Positions 11,940 to 23,425 of a stretch of DNA of 64,000 nucleotides are shown here, one piece after another (position 1 is the first letter of the stretch; the number at the start of each line of letters is the position of its first letter). Both the position numbers and the translations under genes were made by a program. Source of the stretch: Neodontobutis hainanensis (Eukaryota > Chordata > Actinopteri > Gobiiformes > Odontobutidae); the NCBI GenBank assembly GCA_024349245.1, contig JALDNG010000021.1, positions 2,566,501 through 2,630,500 of the forward strand. Reading direction: 5' to 3'. The notes under the pieces are model-generated. The model saw nothing but the letters and a program-made list of their open reading frames with translations, did not search any database and was not told the origin of the DNA.

Positions 11940-13022
11940 ATAGTCCTGGTATAGTCCTGTTTAGTGCTGGTATAGTCCTGGTATAGTCCTGGTTTAGTCC
12001 TGGTATAGTCCTGGTATAGTCCTGTTTAGTGCTGGTATAGTCCTGGTATAGTCCTGGTATAGTGCTGGTATAGTCATGGTATAGTCCTGGTTTAGTGCTG
12101 GTATAGTCCTGGTATAGTCCTGGTTTAGTCCTGGTATAGTCCTGGTATAGTCCTGTTTAGTGCTGGTATAGTCCTGGTATAGTCCTGGTTTAGTCCTGGT
12201 ATAGTCCTGGTATAGTCCTGTTTAGTGCTGGTATAGTCCTGGTTTAGTCCTGGTTTAGTGCTGGTTTAGTCCTGGTATAGTCCTGGTATAGTCATGGTAT
12301 AGTCATGGTATAGTCATGGTATAGTCCTGTTTAGTGCTGGTATAGTCCTGGTTTAGTCCTGGTTTAGTGCTGGTATAGTCATGGTATAGTCCTGGTTTAG
12401 TGCTGTTTAGTCCTGGTTTAGTGCTGGTATAGTCCTGGTATAGTCCTGTTTAGTCCTGGTATAGTCCTGGTATAGTCATGGTATAGTCATGGTATAGTCA
12501 TGGTATAGTCCTGTTTAGTGCTGGTTTAGTGCTGGTATAGTCCTGGTATAGTCCTGTTTAGTCCTGGTATAGTCCTGGTATAGTCCTGGTATAGTCATGG
12601 TATAGTCATGGTATAGTCATGGTATAGTCATGGTATAGTCATGGTATAGTCATGGTATAGTCATGGTATAGTCCTGTTTAGTGCTGTTTAGTGCTGGTAT
12701 AGTCCTGGTATAGTCCTGTTTAGTCCTGGTTTAGTGCTGGTATAGTCCTGTTTAGTCCTGGTATAGTCCTGGTATAGTCCTGGTATAGTCCTGTTTAGTC
12801 CTGGTATAGTCCTGGTATAGTCATGGTATAGTCATGGTATAGTCATGGTATAGTCCTGTTTAGTGCTGGTATAGTCATGGTATAGTCCTGGTTTAGTCCT
12901 GGTATAGTGCTGGTATAGTCATGGTATAGTCCTGGTTTAGTGCTGTTTAGTGCTGGTATAGTCCTGGTATAGTCCTGGTATAGTGCTGGTATAGTCCTGG
13001 TTTAGTCCTGGTTTAGTCCTTG
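11940..13022 (+). repeat. 11-bp minisatellite (TATAGTCCTGG), 1.08 kb
   Basis: Nearly 100 head-to-tail units of 10-11 bp. The main variants are tatagtcctgg, tttagtcctgg, tttagtgctgg and tatagtcatgg, plus a 10-bp tttagtcctg. The variants are not random: runs of tatagtcatgg (for example 12594-12668) and recurring blocks of 'tatagtcctg-tttagtgctgg' show local expansion. Flanking sequence is unique on both sides. Confidence 0.95.
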
Positions 13023-13439
13023 GGAATTGATTTTCGCGAGTCATAGTTTTATTGCAATGTCATTGAGTAGGGAATGTTTTTCCAATATTGTGCAGCAGTA
13101 GTTTAACTAAGCACTTAATCACACAACAAAGAGAAGCATGCATCTTAAAACAATGAAGTAAATACTCTTTATGATTAAGTTGGATAACAGTGAGAGAATC
13201 CTTGTGTTTTTCCGATAAAACAGGAAAGTTTAGTTCAGTTAAATGCAGACTTATAAGGACATAAATACTGAATGAACACACGTCGTGCTGGACAGGTCAA
13301 GATGCACATTCAAATGTAAGGTCTGAAGTGGGCCCCTGTTTTACTGCTGCAGAGACGACATTGCATTGACTCTTTTGACACTGACCATGATTTTTTTTTT
13401 TTTAAATGAAGAAAATGTACTGTCAAATAAACGTTCTTA

Positions 13440-14110
13440 TTCTCCCTTTCAGACGTGAATTTGCGTGGACGCTCGCTGAAGGCCACAGAAATCTCCGCTC
13501 GAATCACGCTGATACATAACCAGGTCTCTTTGTGTGAATAAAGTGACAGTATCCTCCGATAATTGCTTAACTCAGCTCCATTGAAATCCAAGGAAGAAGC
13601 AGTCACCAGAAGGGCACCTGATTTGCCTTGATATCTTATAATTGAACCTTTTCAGGGCTGTTTTTTTTTTCTGATGTAAAAAAGTAATTAAGATCTTCAA
13701 TACTGCTTTTTGGACCTTTTCCTCCTCGGGTTTTGAATAGCCCACGCTTCGAGACGTGACAGCGCTCAGTATGCCTCCAGACTTTTTCTTTTGACACATT
13801 ACCCTTGACAAGCTCAGTCCTTTCCCAGAACCCCCCCCTCTCTCTGCTCTGCTCACTCCGGGTGGGTATTTTGTCATTACAGCGTCTTCCTATGAAAATA
13901 TTTTGATGCCTCTTTCCCCTCGTCGCCCTCCCCTCCTCCCCTCCCTTTCACCCGTCCCCCAGTCGCTCCATTCAGAGATTTCTATTAAAATGCAGAACTG
14001 TAAAACCCTGGTGCGGCGTCTAAAAGCCTTGCGAGCAGCGGGGGACTGCGAGCTGTGAGTGGTGCACACAGCCGAGTGAGTGCAAAAGTCTAATGGGTGA
14101 ATACATTCAA
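13440..14110. other. candidate conserved non-coding block
   Basis: A repeat-free region of higher GC than its surroundings, with pyrimidine-rich stretches near 13915-13960 and a compact block at 13975-14090 (cagagatttctattaaaatg, aaaagccttgcgagcagcg). The overlapping open frames have no recognisable protein. It could be an enhancer or simply unique intron sequence. Confidence 0.25.
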
Positions 14111-14699
14111 TCACTCAGAGACCCTCAACTCTTTTTAAAAGTCACATTGTTCCCATGTCTCCAAACTTGAGTCCACAGTTTCCAAAAAGGATTAAATTCT
14201 TTGACAGAGAGAAAGATTTCATGTTTAACCTTGCTTCTCGTTTTGATTAAAGCTTGTAGCTTTCATTGAGTGCCACCTAATATCTGCTCAAAGCAAATCC
14301 AATATGGCACCTGTTAAATACTTTAGCCTCAGCGCTTACAAACCAGAATTTCTTCACCATTCACATTAATACCACATAGTTTTCAATCAAACACTCCACT
14401 TATGTATGATCGCTGCCAGATTATCCTCACTTCTTTTCTATGTCTTGCACATCTCTTAAAGGGCTGCCTGTAAAGAGTTTATTTCTTTTTTTTATTATAA
14501 ATATGATTTCTTGATTCAATGTCAAACTTGAACTGCAGGTGGAAAAGCTTACACACATTAACAATTTCCGTAGTTTGTCCTACAGTATTATTAGGCCCCG
14601 TTTAAGTCCAGGCTAAAGACTGTGTAGAGCTTTTGACTAACTTTAATTATTGTGTAGCACTTTCAGAACTCGTTTTATGACTACTTTATTCATTTATAA

Positions 14700-14965
14700 A
14701 TTTTCTTCTGCTTAGTACCGTTACGGTGACCGGAGCCTATCCCAGCAGCTTTGGGCCTGAGGCGGGGTTCACCCTGGACAATGGTCAGCTAATTGCAGGG
14801 CTGACATTTAGAGACAGACAGTGACAGACAACTATTCACTCTCACATTCATTCACTAGGGACACTTTTGATTTGTCAATTGACCTGTAGATGCATGAGTT
14901 TGGACGGTGGGAGGAAAAGTACTCGGGGAGAACCCATAGTAACACGGGGTGGACTTCTTATTCTT
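14700..14965 (-). mobile_element. tRNA-derived SINE body, DANA/HE1-like
   Basis: Characteristic text of this repeat class in minus orientation: 'accggagcctatcccagcag', 'gcggggttcaccctggacaa', 'tttggacggtgggaggaaaa', 'cggggagaacccatagtaac'. The tRNA-like head expected beyond 14965 is not preserved, so this is a truncated copy. Confidence 0.7.
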
Positions 14966-15236
14966 AACTATTTTTCTTAGTGTTTTCCAATAATTTTATT
15001 AAATATATATTCTTACTATACACTGTATTTTATAGTATTTTCACACACTTTTAATATTTAGCTTGTTTCAAGTGTAAAGTTATCTGTTTTTCTCTCTTTT
15101 AAAGGGCTACTTGTAAAGAGTTTTTTTTTTTTGTGTTTGTGTAAATAAGATTTTGTGATTCAAACTTCAACTGCAGCTGTAAAAAATATATTGTTGCAGC
15201 ACAAAGCTTACACACATAAACAAGAACTTAATTGAC

Positions 15237-15585
15237 TCAGTGGTAGAGCAGGGCGTCCAATAATGGGAAGGTTGGCGGTTCAGTCTGTGTTCTCCCCAGG
15301 TTACACTGTCGTTGTGTCCTTGGGCCAGACTCTTAAGCCTTCTTGCCTCCAGTGTCTGTAGATCTGTTGTACTGTTGTATGAATGTGTGAGAATGTTTGG
15401 TGTTGGTTGGAGAGTCCGTATGCTTCCACGTTTCTGTTAGTTTGCCCCAGGGCAGCTGTGGCTACATAAAAGTAGCTTAACACCCCCAGTGTGTGACTGT
15501 GGAGTGAAGGAATAATGGACAATGTAAAGCTTTTTTTGTTATCTTGAAAAGCTCTATGTAAGTACTAATTTAGTATTATTATTTA
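15237..15585 (+). mobile_element. V-SINE-like tRNA-derived SINE
   Basis: A Pol III A box (gactcagtggtagagc, about 15235-15250) and B box (ggcggttcagtc, about 15273-15284) head the element. The body shares 'tgtcgttgtgtccttgggcc' with the other tRNA SINEs here. It then differs: 'gccccagggcagctgtggct', 'gtagcttaacacccccagtg' and a tail 'cttgaaaagctctatgtaag' ending in TATTATT. This is the longer V-SINE arrangement known from teleosts. The name is by recognition only. Confidence 0.65.
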
Positions 15586-16089
15586 AAAAAAGAAATGTTT
15601 TTTTTTTCTAGTTCTAAACCCCAAATAGTTTATTGTAAAAGCAATCATTAGTTTAATGCCATCTACTGTTTATTTTAAGAAATGAAATAAGTTACTCAAG
15701 CCAATCCTATGCGAGCAAACCTCATGCTAAAAAACGTGCTCCTATTGGTCTACACTGGCTTGTGATCTTGGGACGTTCCAGGAAGTGTAATAGCTGCCAC
15801 TAAAATGTATTTTCAGCACTAAAAATATCTTTCCAAACAAAGAAACACCTCAAAAAAGCAAAATATCAACAGAGAAAAAGGAGACAATGTGAAACGTGAC
15901 GTAACAAGGAAATAATTGCCATCCTGACGCTAAAGTTGCATGCTAAGCTAATGCTAAACTAATCTAAGCACTAAACTTCAGTTTGGTATAGTGTGTTAGT
16001 ATTTTATGGAGTAAAAATTCATCTGGTTTTAATTTTTTAGTAAAAGAAGCAGCAGAGGTCCCTTCTGCTTCTGGTCAAAAGTGGAGTCT

Positions 16090-17193
16090 GAGGCTGCGTC
16101 CGAATCAACTCACTAATCCTTATATAGTGCACTATATACTGATTATGCCATTTTGTAGTGGTGTCCAAATGTCTAGAGACTGAAATGTAGTGCACTCAAA
16201 ATTTCCCACAATGCATTAGTAAAAGCAGTGAGCAGCGATGGTAGCTAGAGTCAAATAATGCTTTGCAAATTGTCGGAGGAGAGCAGCGCGACTGTGACAT
16301 GTCGTTAAACTGAACACAACAGGTTTGAAGGAAATGAGTGCGAGACACGTTTGACTTTTTGTGGAAACGTAATCCATCATAAATTGTTATCAATAAACCA
16401 TTACAATGTAAAATCACTAGCGTTAGCTTAAATCTTACAGATGTACATTCCCTCTTTAGGCCTAAAGGAGTTGCAATAATCCAGTCAGTTTTTCTCATTT
16501 ATGGAACAAAAGTTATTGAATAAAACACATAAGCATATTTATATTAACTTATATCTCTAAAGTTTTTTTTTTGTGTGTGTATTTTTAACATGTACGCCAG
16601 AGTCACGTGACTAATGGCAACAGAAAAACAGCTGTGTTTTGTCCAAAACTGTTCATTAATTGAGTTAACTATATAGTCCTCTGTATAGTGCTGCACTATA
16701 TAGTAATTGAAAGGTTAGGGACTAGGGCAGTGGGCAATTATTTTCCTCCAAGTGCAACATTAGGACCTGGGACTGTTGTGGAGGGCCGCGCCAACACAAC
16801 ACAGTGAACTCACTTATGCTCAATAAAACACATATTCAATTGCCTGTAGTTTAAACTAAAGTAGTTAAAATCAAAACAATCTGTGCAATAAACGCCGTAT
16901 TCAACACCACAGTCACAGCTGCACCTCCTCAGTTTAGGTCCACTCTTTACAGTTTGTTCTAAAACCAGTGAAAATATCTCTTGCTGAGAGTAGAGATGCT
17001 AGCTTCAGGAAAGGTTGTCACCATTTGGATCATGTGGTGGTGGAATCAACTGGTCACTGCAGAATATTCAAGGAAAAATACATGGAGTGTTTAGTTATCA
17101 ATAAAATATTAGTAAATGCCAAAGGGCCGCATGTGGCCCCCGGGCCTTAGTTTGCCCACCACTGGACGAGAAAGTAAATTTGGATAAAAGCCT
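16090..17193. mobile_element. non-autonomous DNA transposon inserted in family 1
   Basis: The left end reads AGGCTGCGTCCGAATCAACT. The right end, read on the minus strand, is AGGCTTTTATCCAAATTTAC: the two are diverged inverted termini. Internal motifs such as 'tatagtgcactatatactga' and 'gattatgccattttgtagtg' belong to a common fish element, and a shorter fragment of it lies at 19076-19200. No transposase is encoded. The right arm is split by the hAT-like copy at 16728. Confidence 0.6.
16728..17164. mobile_element. hAT-like element nested in the right end of another transposon
   Basis: The left terminus CAGTGGGCAATTA and the right terminus 'gtttgcccaccactg' are inverted repeats. Both are followed inward by the GGCCGC/GGCCCC-rich text usual at the ends of this hAT group (gggccgcatgtggcccccgg at 17124). 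The 8 bp outside each end are gactaggg (16720-16727) and gacgagaa (17165-17172), 5 of 8 identical, as for an aged 8-bp hAT duplication. No transposase frame remains. Confidence 0.6.
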
Positions 17194-17999
17194 GGGACAA
17201 GGATGACAACCGAAAATCAGGTAGTGCCGCTTTAAGGCAGCAGATTACCGGCCTGTTTTATTCCTTTAAATTAAGTTAAATTAAGGAATTAATTATTTAA
17301 CCTGGTAGGTATCTATATACACATTTGTCTGACTGTATAAAAAGAGACCTGTTGTAGTTTCTTTGTCGACAGTGATGTAAATTGTTGCCACGACCCCTTC
17401 CTCTCTGGTCGTGGTTTGGAATAGGTTGATGATGTCTGCATGTTGTGTCTTGTTCTCACTCCACAACAGCGCAAACTTTTGAATTTGTCCGAGAAGGTGC
17501 TTTTTGTTTTGTGGCATCACCCGCTCTGTTGTCTTGTAAACTGAAATTAACAATTAAACCATCTAAAGCTAATAGAAAGCTTTTGGGTGCTGCTTACACA
17601 CATCAAGTTGAATCAGTTGCAACAGAGCGGAGTTAACACTTCTTCTTGTGTGTAATGATTGTAGCAATGGGTTTGTGAAGATACTACACAGCTGAGTGTG
17701 TGTGTGGGAGAGTTGTATTTGACTCTATTGTGGCCATATGGATGATGGTTAGCCCTGTGAGTTACGTTTGTTGTCACTGTCTGGTTATATTGTACTTTAA
17801 TGTATGAAATAAACAAGCCATCACTGCGAACATTTACTCCTTTAAACCCTAAAATATGTCACTTACTTCTCCTTTGAAGTGATGTAGTTGAGAGTTTGCC
17901 TGAATAAACTGTTGTTTCTTCTTTGGTTCAATAACCCCACATGTATACATTACTTCATGTGGGCCTAAGACGAGTGTTTTAGCTGTTTTTTTTTTTACC

Positions 18000-18400
18000 C
18001 AGACGACCTCCCTCCTCCGGCACCGCACAAACCCCAGAGGTTCATGAGGGACTTGGCACAATCGAGAAACAAAAGACGCAGCGCCGAGGTTGGCCCAGTC
18101 GCCGTGGGACCGGTTGACTGAGTCCAATAGGTAATTGGCTGCGTCTCTTCTCCCAGCAGGGCCCCTCTCCCCCAGAAGCCAAGTCATGCCTCTTTTTTTT
18201 ATTTTTTTACCTTCTCCCCTCCGCTTGCTCCTATTACTCATCAAGCTAGCGGCACGGAGCTTCACCGAGGCCTCCGTGCAGCAGCAGTCGGCCCACGCTT
18301 TCTCCCAAACTTCTCAACAACATCGAGCGGCGGTGGCGGCGCAGCAGGTCGGGGCTTGTGGCAGCCTCGAGTTTTAATGAGGGGAAAATAAGTAGTTGTT
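18000..18400. other. candidate conserved non-coding block
   Basis: A repeat-free, GC-rich block in intron 1 (gacgcagcgccgaggttggc, ctagcggcacggagcttcac, ggtggcggcgcagcaggtcg). It has more CpG than most of the intron, so a secondary promoter or alternative first exon is another reading. The weak donor-like 'gtaattgg' at 18130 is not convincing. No protein frame is recognisable. Confidence 0.25.
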
Positions 18401-19075
18401 GTTCAATGTTTTGCGTGTCACCATCCCCTCCTCCTCCGCGTCACCGCTGCTCTACCAGTGCTACCTTCCCTTCAGCAAATGAAAAAAGTGCACTAATTAA
18501 CATGGTTCCCTGGGATTTGGGGGGGGGGGTTGGCTGCGGCTGCTCCCTCAGTGGCAGGCCCTTGAGCGGGAGATGGGGGAGGCGTCAAGCACAAAAACCC
18601 CATCAGATATACTCACACTGTTTTGGAAAAAAAAAAAAGGTTGTAAAATAGCGACAGTAGAAATTTGAAAAAGCTAAATTAGTGAATGACTAGGCGTAGG
18701 ATGACGGTAGGATAACGAGTACAAACAGCATTCCTTCAAATGAATGGAGTCACTTTTATTCCACTTTCACTGATGTTACTGACCTGTTCTTTTGGACACA
18801 TCGATGATTTCAGAAAGGACTTTTATTATCTGAAGTATTAAACATCTTAAAACTGTGGAAAATGGTGGAAGACATCAGTCATACCTTTTTAAGTTTTCAA
18901 GAGTATTTCTCTCTTTTAACACTCTTTGCATTTGCTAGTGAAGGTAAGAATGGGAGAGCACCTGGTGTAAGCAGGCTCTAGACTAACGTTTTGCTCTGAT
19001 TGCACTGGTGTGTCTAACGTTTTTTCTCAGGTGCACCAGCACAAACATTTTCGACCGTATTTTTAACATCCGTAT

Positions 19076-19200
19076 GTGGCTGTGTCCAAATCAACACACT
19101 AATCGCGGTATAGTGCAACATATAGTGATTACGCCATTTTGTATTGGTCGAGTGGAAGTGGAAGATTCTGTATGTGTTCCGCTGTATCCAAATTTTTTAT
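19076..19200 (+). mobile_element. truncated copy of the GCTGCGTCC DNA transposon
   Basis: The text 'ggctgtgtccaaatcaacac', 'tatagtgcaacatatagtga' and 'ttacgccattttgtattggt' aligns by eye with the first 90 bp of the element at 16090. The rest of that element is missing. Confidence 0.55.
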
Positions 19201-20549
19201 TTATTTTAATTTGTAGTTTCTCAGTTCTATTTATTTTTGTCACTTCTTGACATTTTCTTCTGTGTAATCCCCCTGGCGTTATTGTATTGTATTTAGCAGA
19301 TTTATTTTCCTCTATTTTCCTGCTTGTACTGCTTATATCTTTTTCAATAAAACTTAAAATTAAAATAAAAGGTTTATAAATACACAGTTTATAGAAGACA
19401 CTGCTCTAGAGCCACAGTGTCATATACCTGCCTTTTATTGTTCTCTGTTGATGCTGCTGCAGTAAAACACCGCTTTGCGAACATTTGTTTACATTTGTGA
19501 GAAACAAAACTCAAGCCCTGTGACTATTTTTCATAAATCCACAACAGCATTCACCATGTGTCCTTAACGCTAATTAATAAATGGAAAGAACGTGGCTTTG
19601 GTGGATTATTTGGCCAGACCAGACCAGGACCAGACCAGGACTTTGGGTGGATTACAGCTGTTGTAAATGTTAGTCTTTTCTGTCTTGAATAACCTACATG
19701 AACAGTCTGTGCTGTTGTGTTCACTGTGTGTTGTAAAACATTTAATGATGCTCTTGTTTGAAACAGAGCACTTTCAAACATTACGAGTGTGGAGTAGCTC
19801 AGATTATTTCTCTAAATTGTCCTGTTTCCTCACTAAGCGCAGCGCTCGGCAGAGGAGAAAGTACGTATGTTGTAGTCCATTTTTGGGATGTGTAGTTTTT
19901 ATTAAGCTGCTGCGTGTCAATGTAACTTCCCCTTGTGTTTCCGCTGAGAGGTTAGTGGAGTCGGACTGTGGAAACGCCACTGAAGCACCTTTCCTTTATC
20001 AATTAGGAACCTCAAATCTTACTGTTGACCTCATGACGTAGCTCACAAAGGTTAAGGAACAGTCGTCAGGAACAGAAATCGTGAACTATCATGTAACCGG
20101 ATTACCCACAAACGCCTGGTCGCACCGGTTTGACCTCAGATTTTTTTTTGTTGCACCTTTTGAGAAATTAGGTTGCATTATTTGTAACCCTATTGTGAGC
20201 ACATTATTGTTTGAGCTTCTCTGAACACATACTTTATCATGTTTCAGACTTTACACCAAACATGTCGCGTCATGTCAGCTGAGTGTCTTAGCTTGGTTTG
20301 ATCAAATCTTTTTTTCCCGAAACTAGACCCCCCTTCCCACCCCACCCTTCTCTATAAAGTACACATCTGTGTTTATGGATCAGTCCAGATTGTTGTCCAG
20401 ATGTTGTCTACCAGGTATTTATAGGTGTTTTCATGAAATTAACTTTTTGTGTTTCTTGGTGTAGTTTTTTCCACATCTGTCCTGACATGGGTCCATTAAA
20501 AAACAGACCAGCCATCGTTCTTGATGCTGATTAACAATGCCCCAGTGAC

Positions 20550-21055
20550 TTAAAGCTCCACTACTTGTCTCAGACGCCACTCTCCTCCATAAGCAGCCAT
20601 TGGACCTCTCCTGCTTTTCTTTTATAAAAAAAAAATATAATACTGGGCCAGTTTTTCTATCAGGACTTACTAATACATTACACCAAACAAAAGTTCAGAG
20701 TTTACCATTAGCTTAGCTCGGACTCAAGCATCAGAAATGATCCCCGCCTTGTTAAACGTTATTGTGCTATTTTGCTGTGTTAAAAGACGTATTCATCGTT
20801 GAAAATACACTTTCTCTGTTTTATCAGCAGCTATTAAACTTTGTGGACTGTCACACGTCAAACTTGTGTCGACCAATGGAGCGCTCCTTTTTGAGCATGT
20901 GATTGGCCAAGATTTCCGTGCCGTGGGGTAGAGGATCAAATCTTTTTAAACCATATAATAAACAGTAGATTTTATTATTAATTTTATTTACTAATGATTG
21001 CTTTTATTAATAATAATAAATAATAATTAATTAGAAGAAAAAAAAAATCAGGTAC
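20550..21055 (-). mobile_element. MITE-like family 1, copy 3
   Basis: The most complete copy of the family, inverted relative to copies 1 and 2. It starts at 'ttaaagctccactacttgtc' and runs through 'tacattacaccaaacaaaag', 'ccattagcttagctcggact', 'gagcatgtgattggccaaga' and 'aatgattgcttttattaata'. Its length is about 505 bp. It is useful as the reference for the interrupted and partial copies. Confidence 0.65.
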
Positions 21056-22099
21056 AGACTGTTTAAGACTGTTGCATTACTTGTGTAAACTTGTCTTGTG
21101 TATATTCTGTGTAAATATATAAACTGTATACACATTTTTACCCTATTATTTTCCCAGTTGTATCATATTAGTGACTCAAATGAATATTTAGATGATTTGT
21201 AAGTGAATGTTAATAATTTACCTCTATTTCTTAAGGACAGACATTTCTTTACAGATTTTTTTCTAACAGTGTAGATATGGCTCTGGTCTTGGTTCTTCTC
21301 CCTAAATACTTCTGTTTTTTTTCTTGACGAGCCCACTCCTGAACATTTGTTTTCTGCTCATAATTAAGCATTTTTGCAGACTGTTTCTCTCCATCTTGCT
21401 CTTCTTACCCTGCATATTGGGCTCTCAGGGGAAACTGGAAGAGAGGTATTGAAGTTTCCACACCTTGATTATAAATATATATATATATACACACACACTT
21501 GGAGCTTGAATGGAAAAGCGTGGGCCAGGAACCTCTTTGTTGTTGAAGGACACACAGAGGTTACTGTATGTGGATGCAGATTTTTGTATCCTTCAGAGGC
21601 TGCATCTATCACACCATTGTTAGCGGATCCCTGGCAGCGCATAAAAGATCGTCGAGTATGAGACTTATTCTCTGTTGGAGACACTTGCATCTTGGAGAAA
21701 AGCAGGGTTTTTATCTTGTAAGGGCGCTGAATGCTAAACAAGGCTCTTTGTTGAATCAGAGGATGGTCTGAAAACAACATCTTTGCTCCAAAGATGAGTA
21801 ACCGTTACGTGACTTTCTCAGTGTCTTTGTGACAAATTGACCAATGTCCTGTCGCTGACTAAAAGTACAGAACAATCGGTGACTCATTTTTCTGACATAT
21901 TCTAAACTATTGTCCTTCTGAATCACAATGAAACTGTTTACTGGAGCCCACAACTTTCCACCAAAAACATTTGATGTCATCTTGAACAAAGCAGTTTAAA
22001 GTTTACGCAGCTTGGCCCTTAATCATTAAGTTCATTTCTACTGTTTCTTTTTTTTGTATTTGGTAAACCACCTTTAAGCCACTATTTATGCACCGTTTT

Positions 22100-22200
22100 T
22101 GTGATATTGGTTTGTAATATTGGGATTTGTTGCACCAAAATGACGCTGTAAAGCCCTTTGGCAAATGCTGTGATATTGGGCTATTCAAAAAAAACTGAAC
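22100..22200 (+). mobile_element. SINE/LINE-type 3' tail fragment
   Basis: 'gacgctgtaaagccctttgg' followed by 'gtgatattgggctattcaaa' and an AACTGAACTGAATC tail resembles the 3' end shared by several fish SINEs and L2-type LINEs. Only the tail is present. Confidence 0.4.
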
Positions 22201-23214
22201 TGAATCAATATTCTTTCTTACAAAGCCTTCTGCCCCATTTAAATTAACAGTACGAGACATCAAAAAACAGCGTCTTCTTCTGGTGTAAACTAAAAGATAT
22301 ATTCTTACAAAGCTATGTGCTCTCCTAATATGGTCAGTTTTCCATCCCACTGAACTCTTACCTTTGCTCTAACCTCTGTTTCTGGGTTATACACCCTCCA
22401 TGTTGGTACGGGCCCCTTTAGGAGAAGGTGAACTGTAAGAATAAAATATCCCACAAAAGGACTATTACTGGACTTTCTGCTTCGTTAAGGCCAAAATCGC
22501 CATCACAATTATATCAGTTTGACTCAGTGTAAATTTATCATACGTCTACTCTTCATAAGCATCCATACATTTAGAGGCATTTTCCTTTATTCACTGTAGT
22601 TCTCCACACAACCTTTTTCCTGTTCCCTGCTCTTGTTGTCCTGTGAAAAAAATGAGGACAATGAGGACAGGACGGGTTACTTCACTGCTGCTTGTTTTAG
22701 TTTGAACTTGTCTTGGTCAGAGTGGTGCTGAGAGGTGACAATGGCAGGAATAAATATGTCCAAATCAAACACTAAAATCACTCTCACTTTGCTTAACATG
22801 ATCATTGTGTCAGTATATGCTGCTTTCAGAAGTGTTTCTTTTGTTATAAGAGGGTCAAATGTTCTAAACGCATTAAGGTTGGTAGGGTTTTTATATTGTT
22901 TACCATCCCAAAACTACCGTCGACTAGCCCGAAGGTAGCCTGGCCAGCCCCAACTCACTCTTTTCTTATTGAATACAAAGATGTTAGTCTGATACCCTGT
23001 TGCTTGCATTCAGTTTTGTTAAGCAATCAGAGAAACGCTGGACGTGATGCGAAAAAAGGCGACACTATACATCCTGTTGTCATTACGGAAGCCACGGAGC
23101 GCCGCTAGTTAATATGTCCAGCAGTAGAGCAGACACCAGAGCGGTTTCATTAGTTTTTATACTTTGCTGGTTATTCAAAACCGAGGCGAGAGCAGAAATA
23201 AACAGCTTCTTTAC

Positions 23215-23425
23215 ATTTACATTTATTCATTTAGCTGACGCTTTTATCCAAAGCGACTTACATTGTTCCACAGTAATTACCAGTGTTACAGCCACTGGAG
23301 GCAAGGTGGGTTGTGTCTTGCCCAAGGACACAACGACAGTATGAACTGTGGGGAGAGCGGGAATCGAACCAACTACCTTCGGGTTGAAAGACGACTGCTC
23401 TACCCACTGAGCTACTGCCGCACCT
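23215..23425 (-). mobile_element. tRNA-derived SINE with GCGTCTG tail (copy B)
   Basis: On the minus strand the head TAGCTCAGTGGGTAGAGC (A box) and GGTTCGATTCC (B box) is better preserved than in copy A. It is followed by 'cttgggcaagacacaaccca' and the tail with 'tttggataaaagcgtc'. It is near-identical in order and length to copy A at 3945-4158. The short open frames across it are SINE artefacts. Confidence 0.8.

Larger units (their letters stand above)
15600..17234 (+). mobile_element. MITE-like family 1, copy 2, interrupted by a nested insertion
   Basis: The left part (15600-16089) matches copy 1 in the same orientation (aaaagcaatcatta, ctactgtttatttta, agctaagctaatgct, agtggagtctgag). The right end reappears at 17194-17234 as 'gacaagg...tagtgccgctttaa', the reverse complement of the intact terminus 'ttaaagctccactacttgtc' at 20550. 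The 1.1 kb between is a second transposon (16090-17193) that itself holds a third (16728-17164). Confidence 0.6.
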
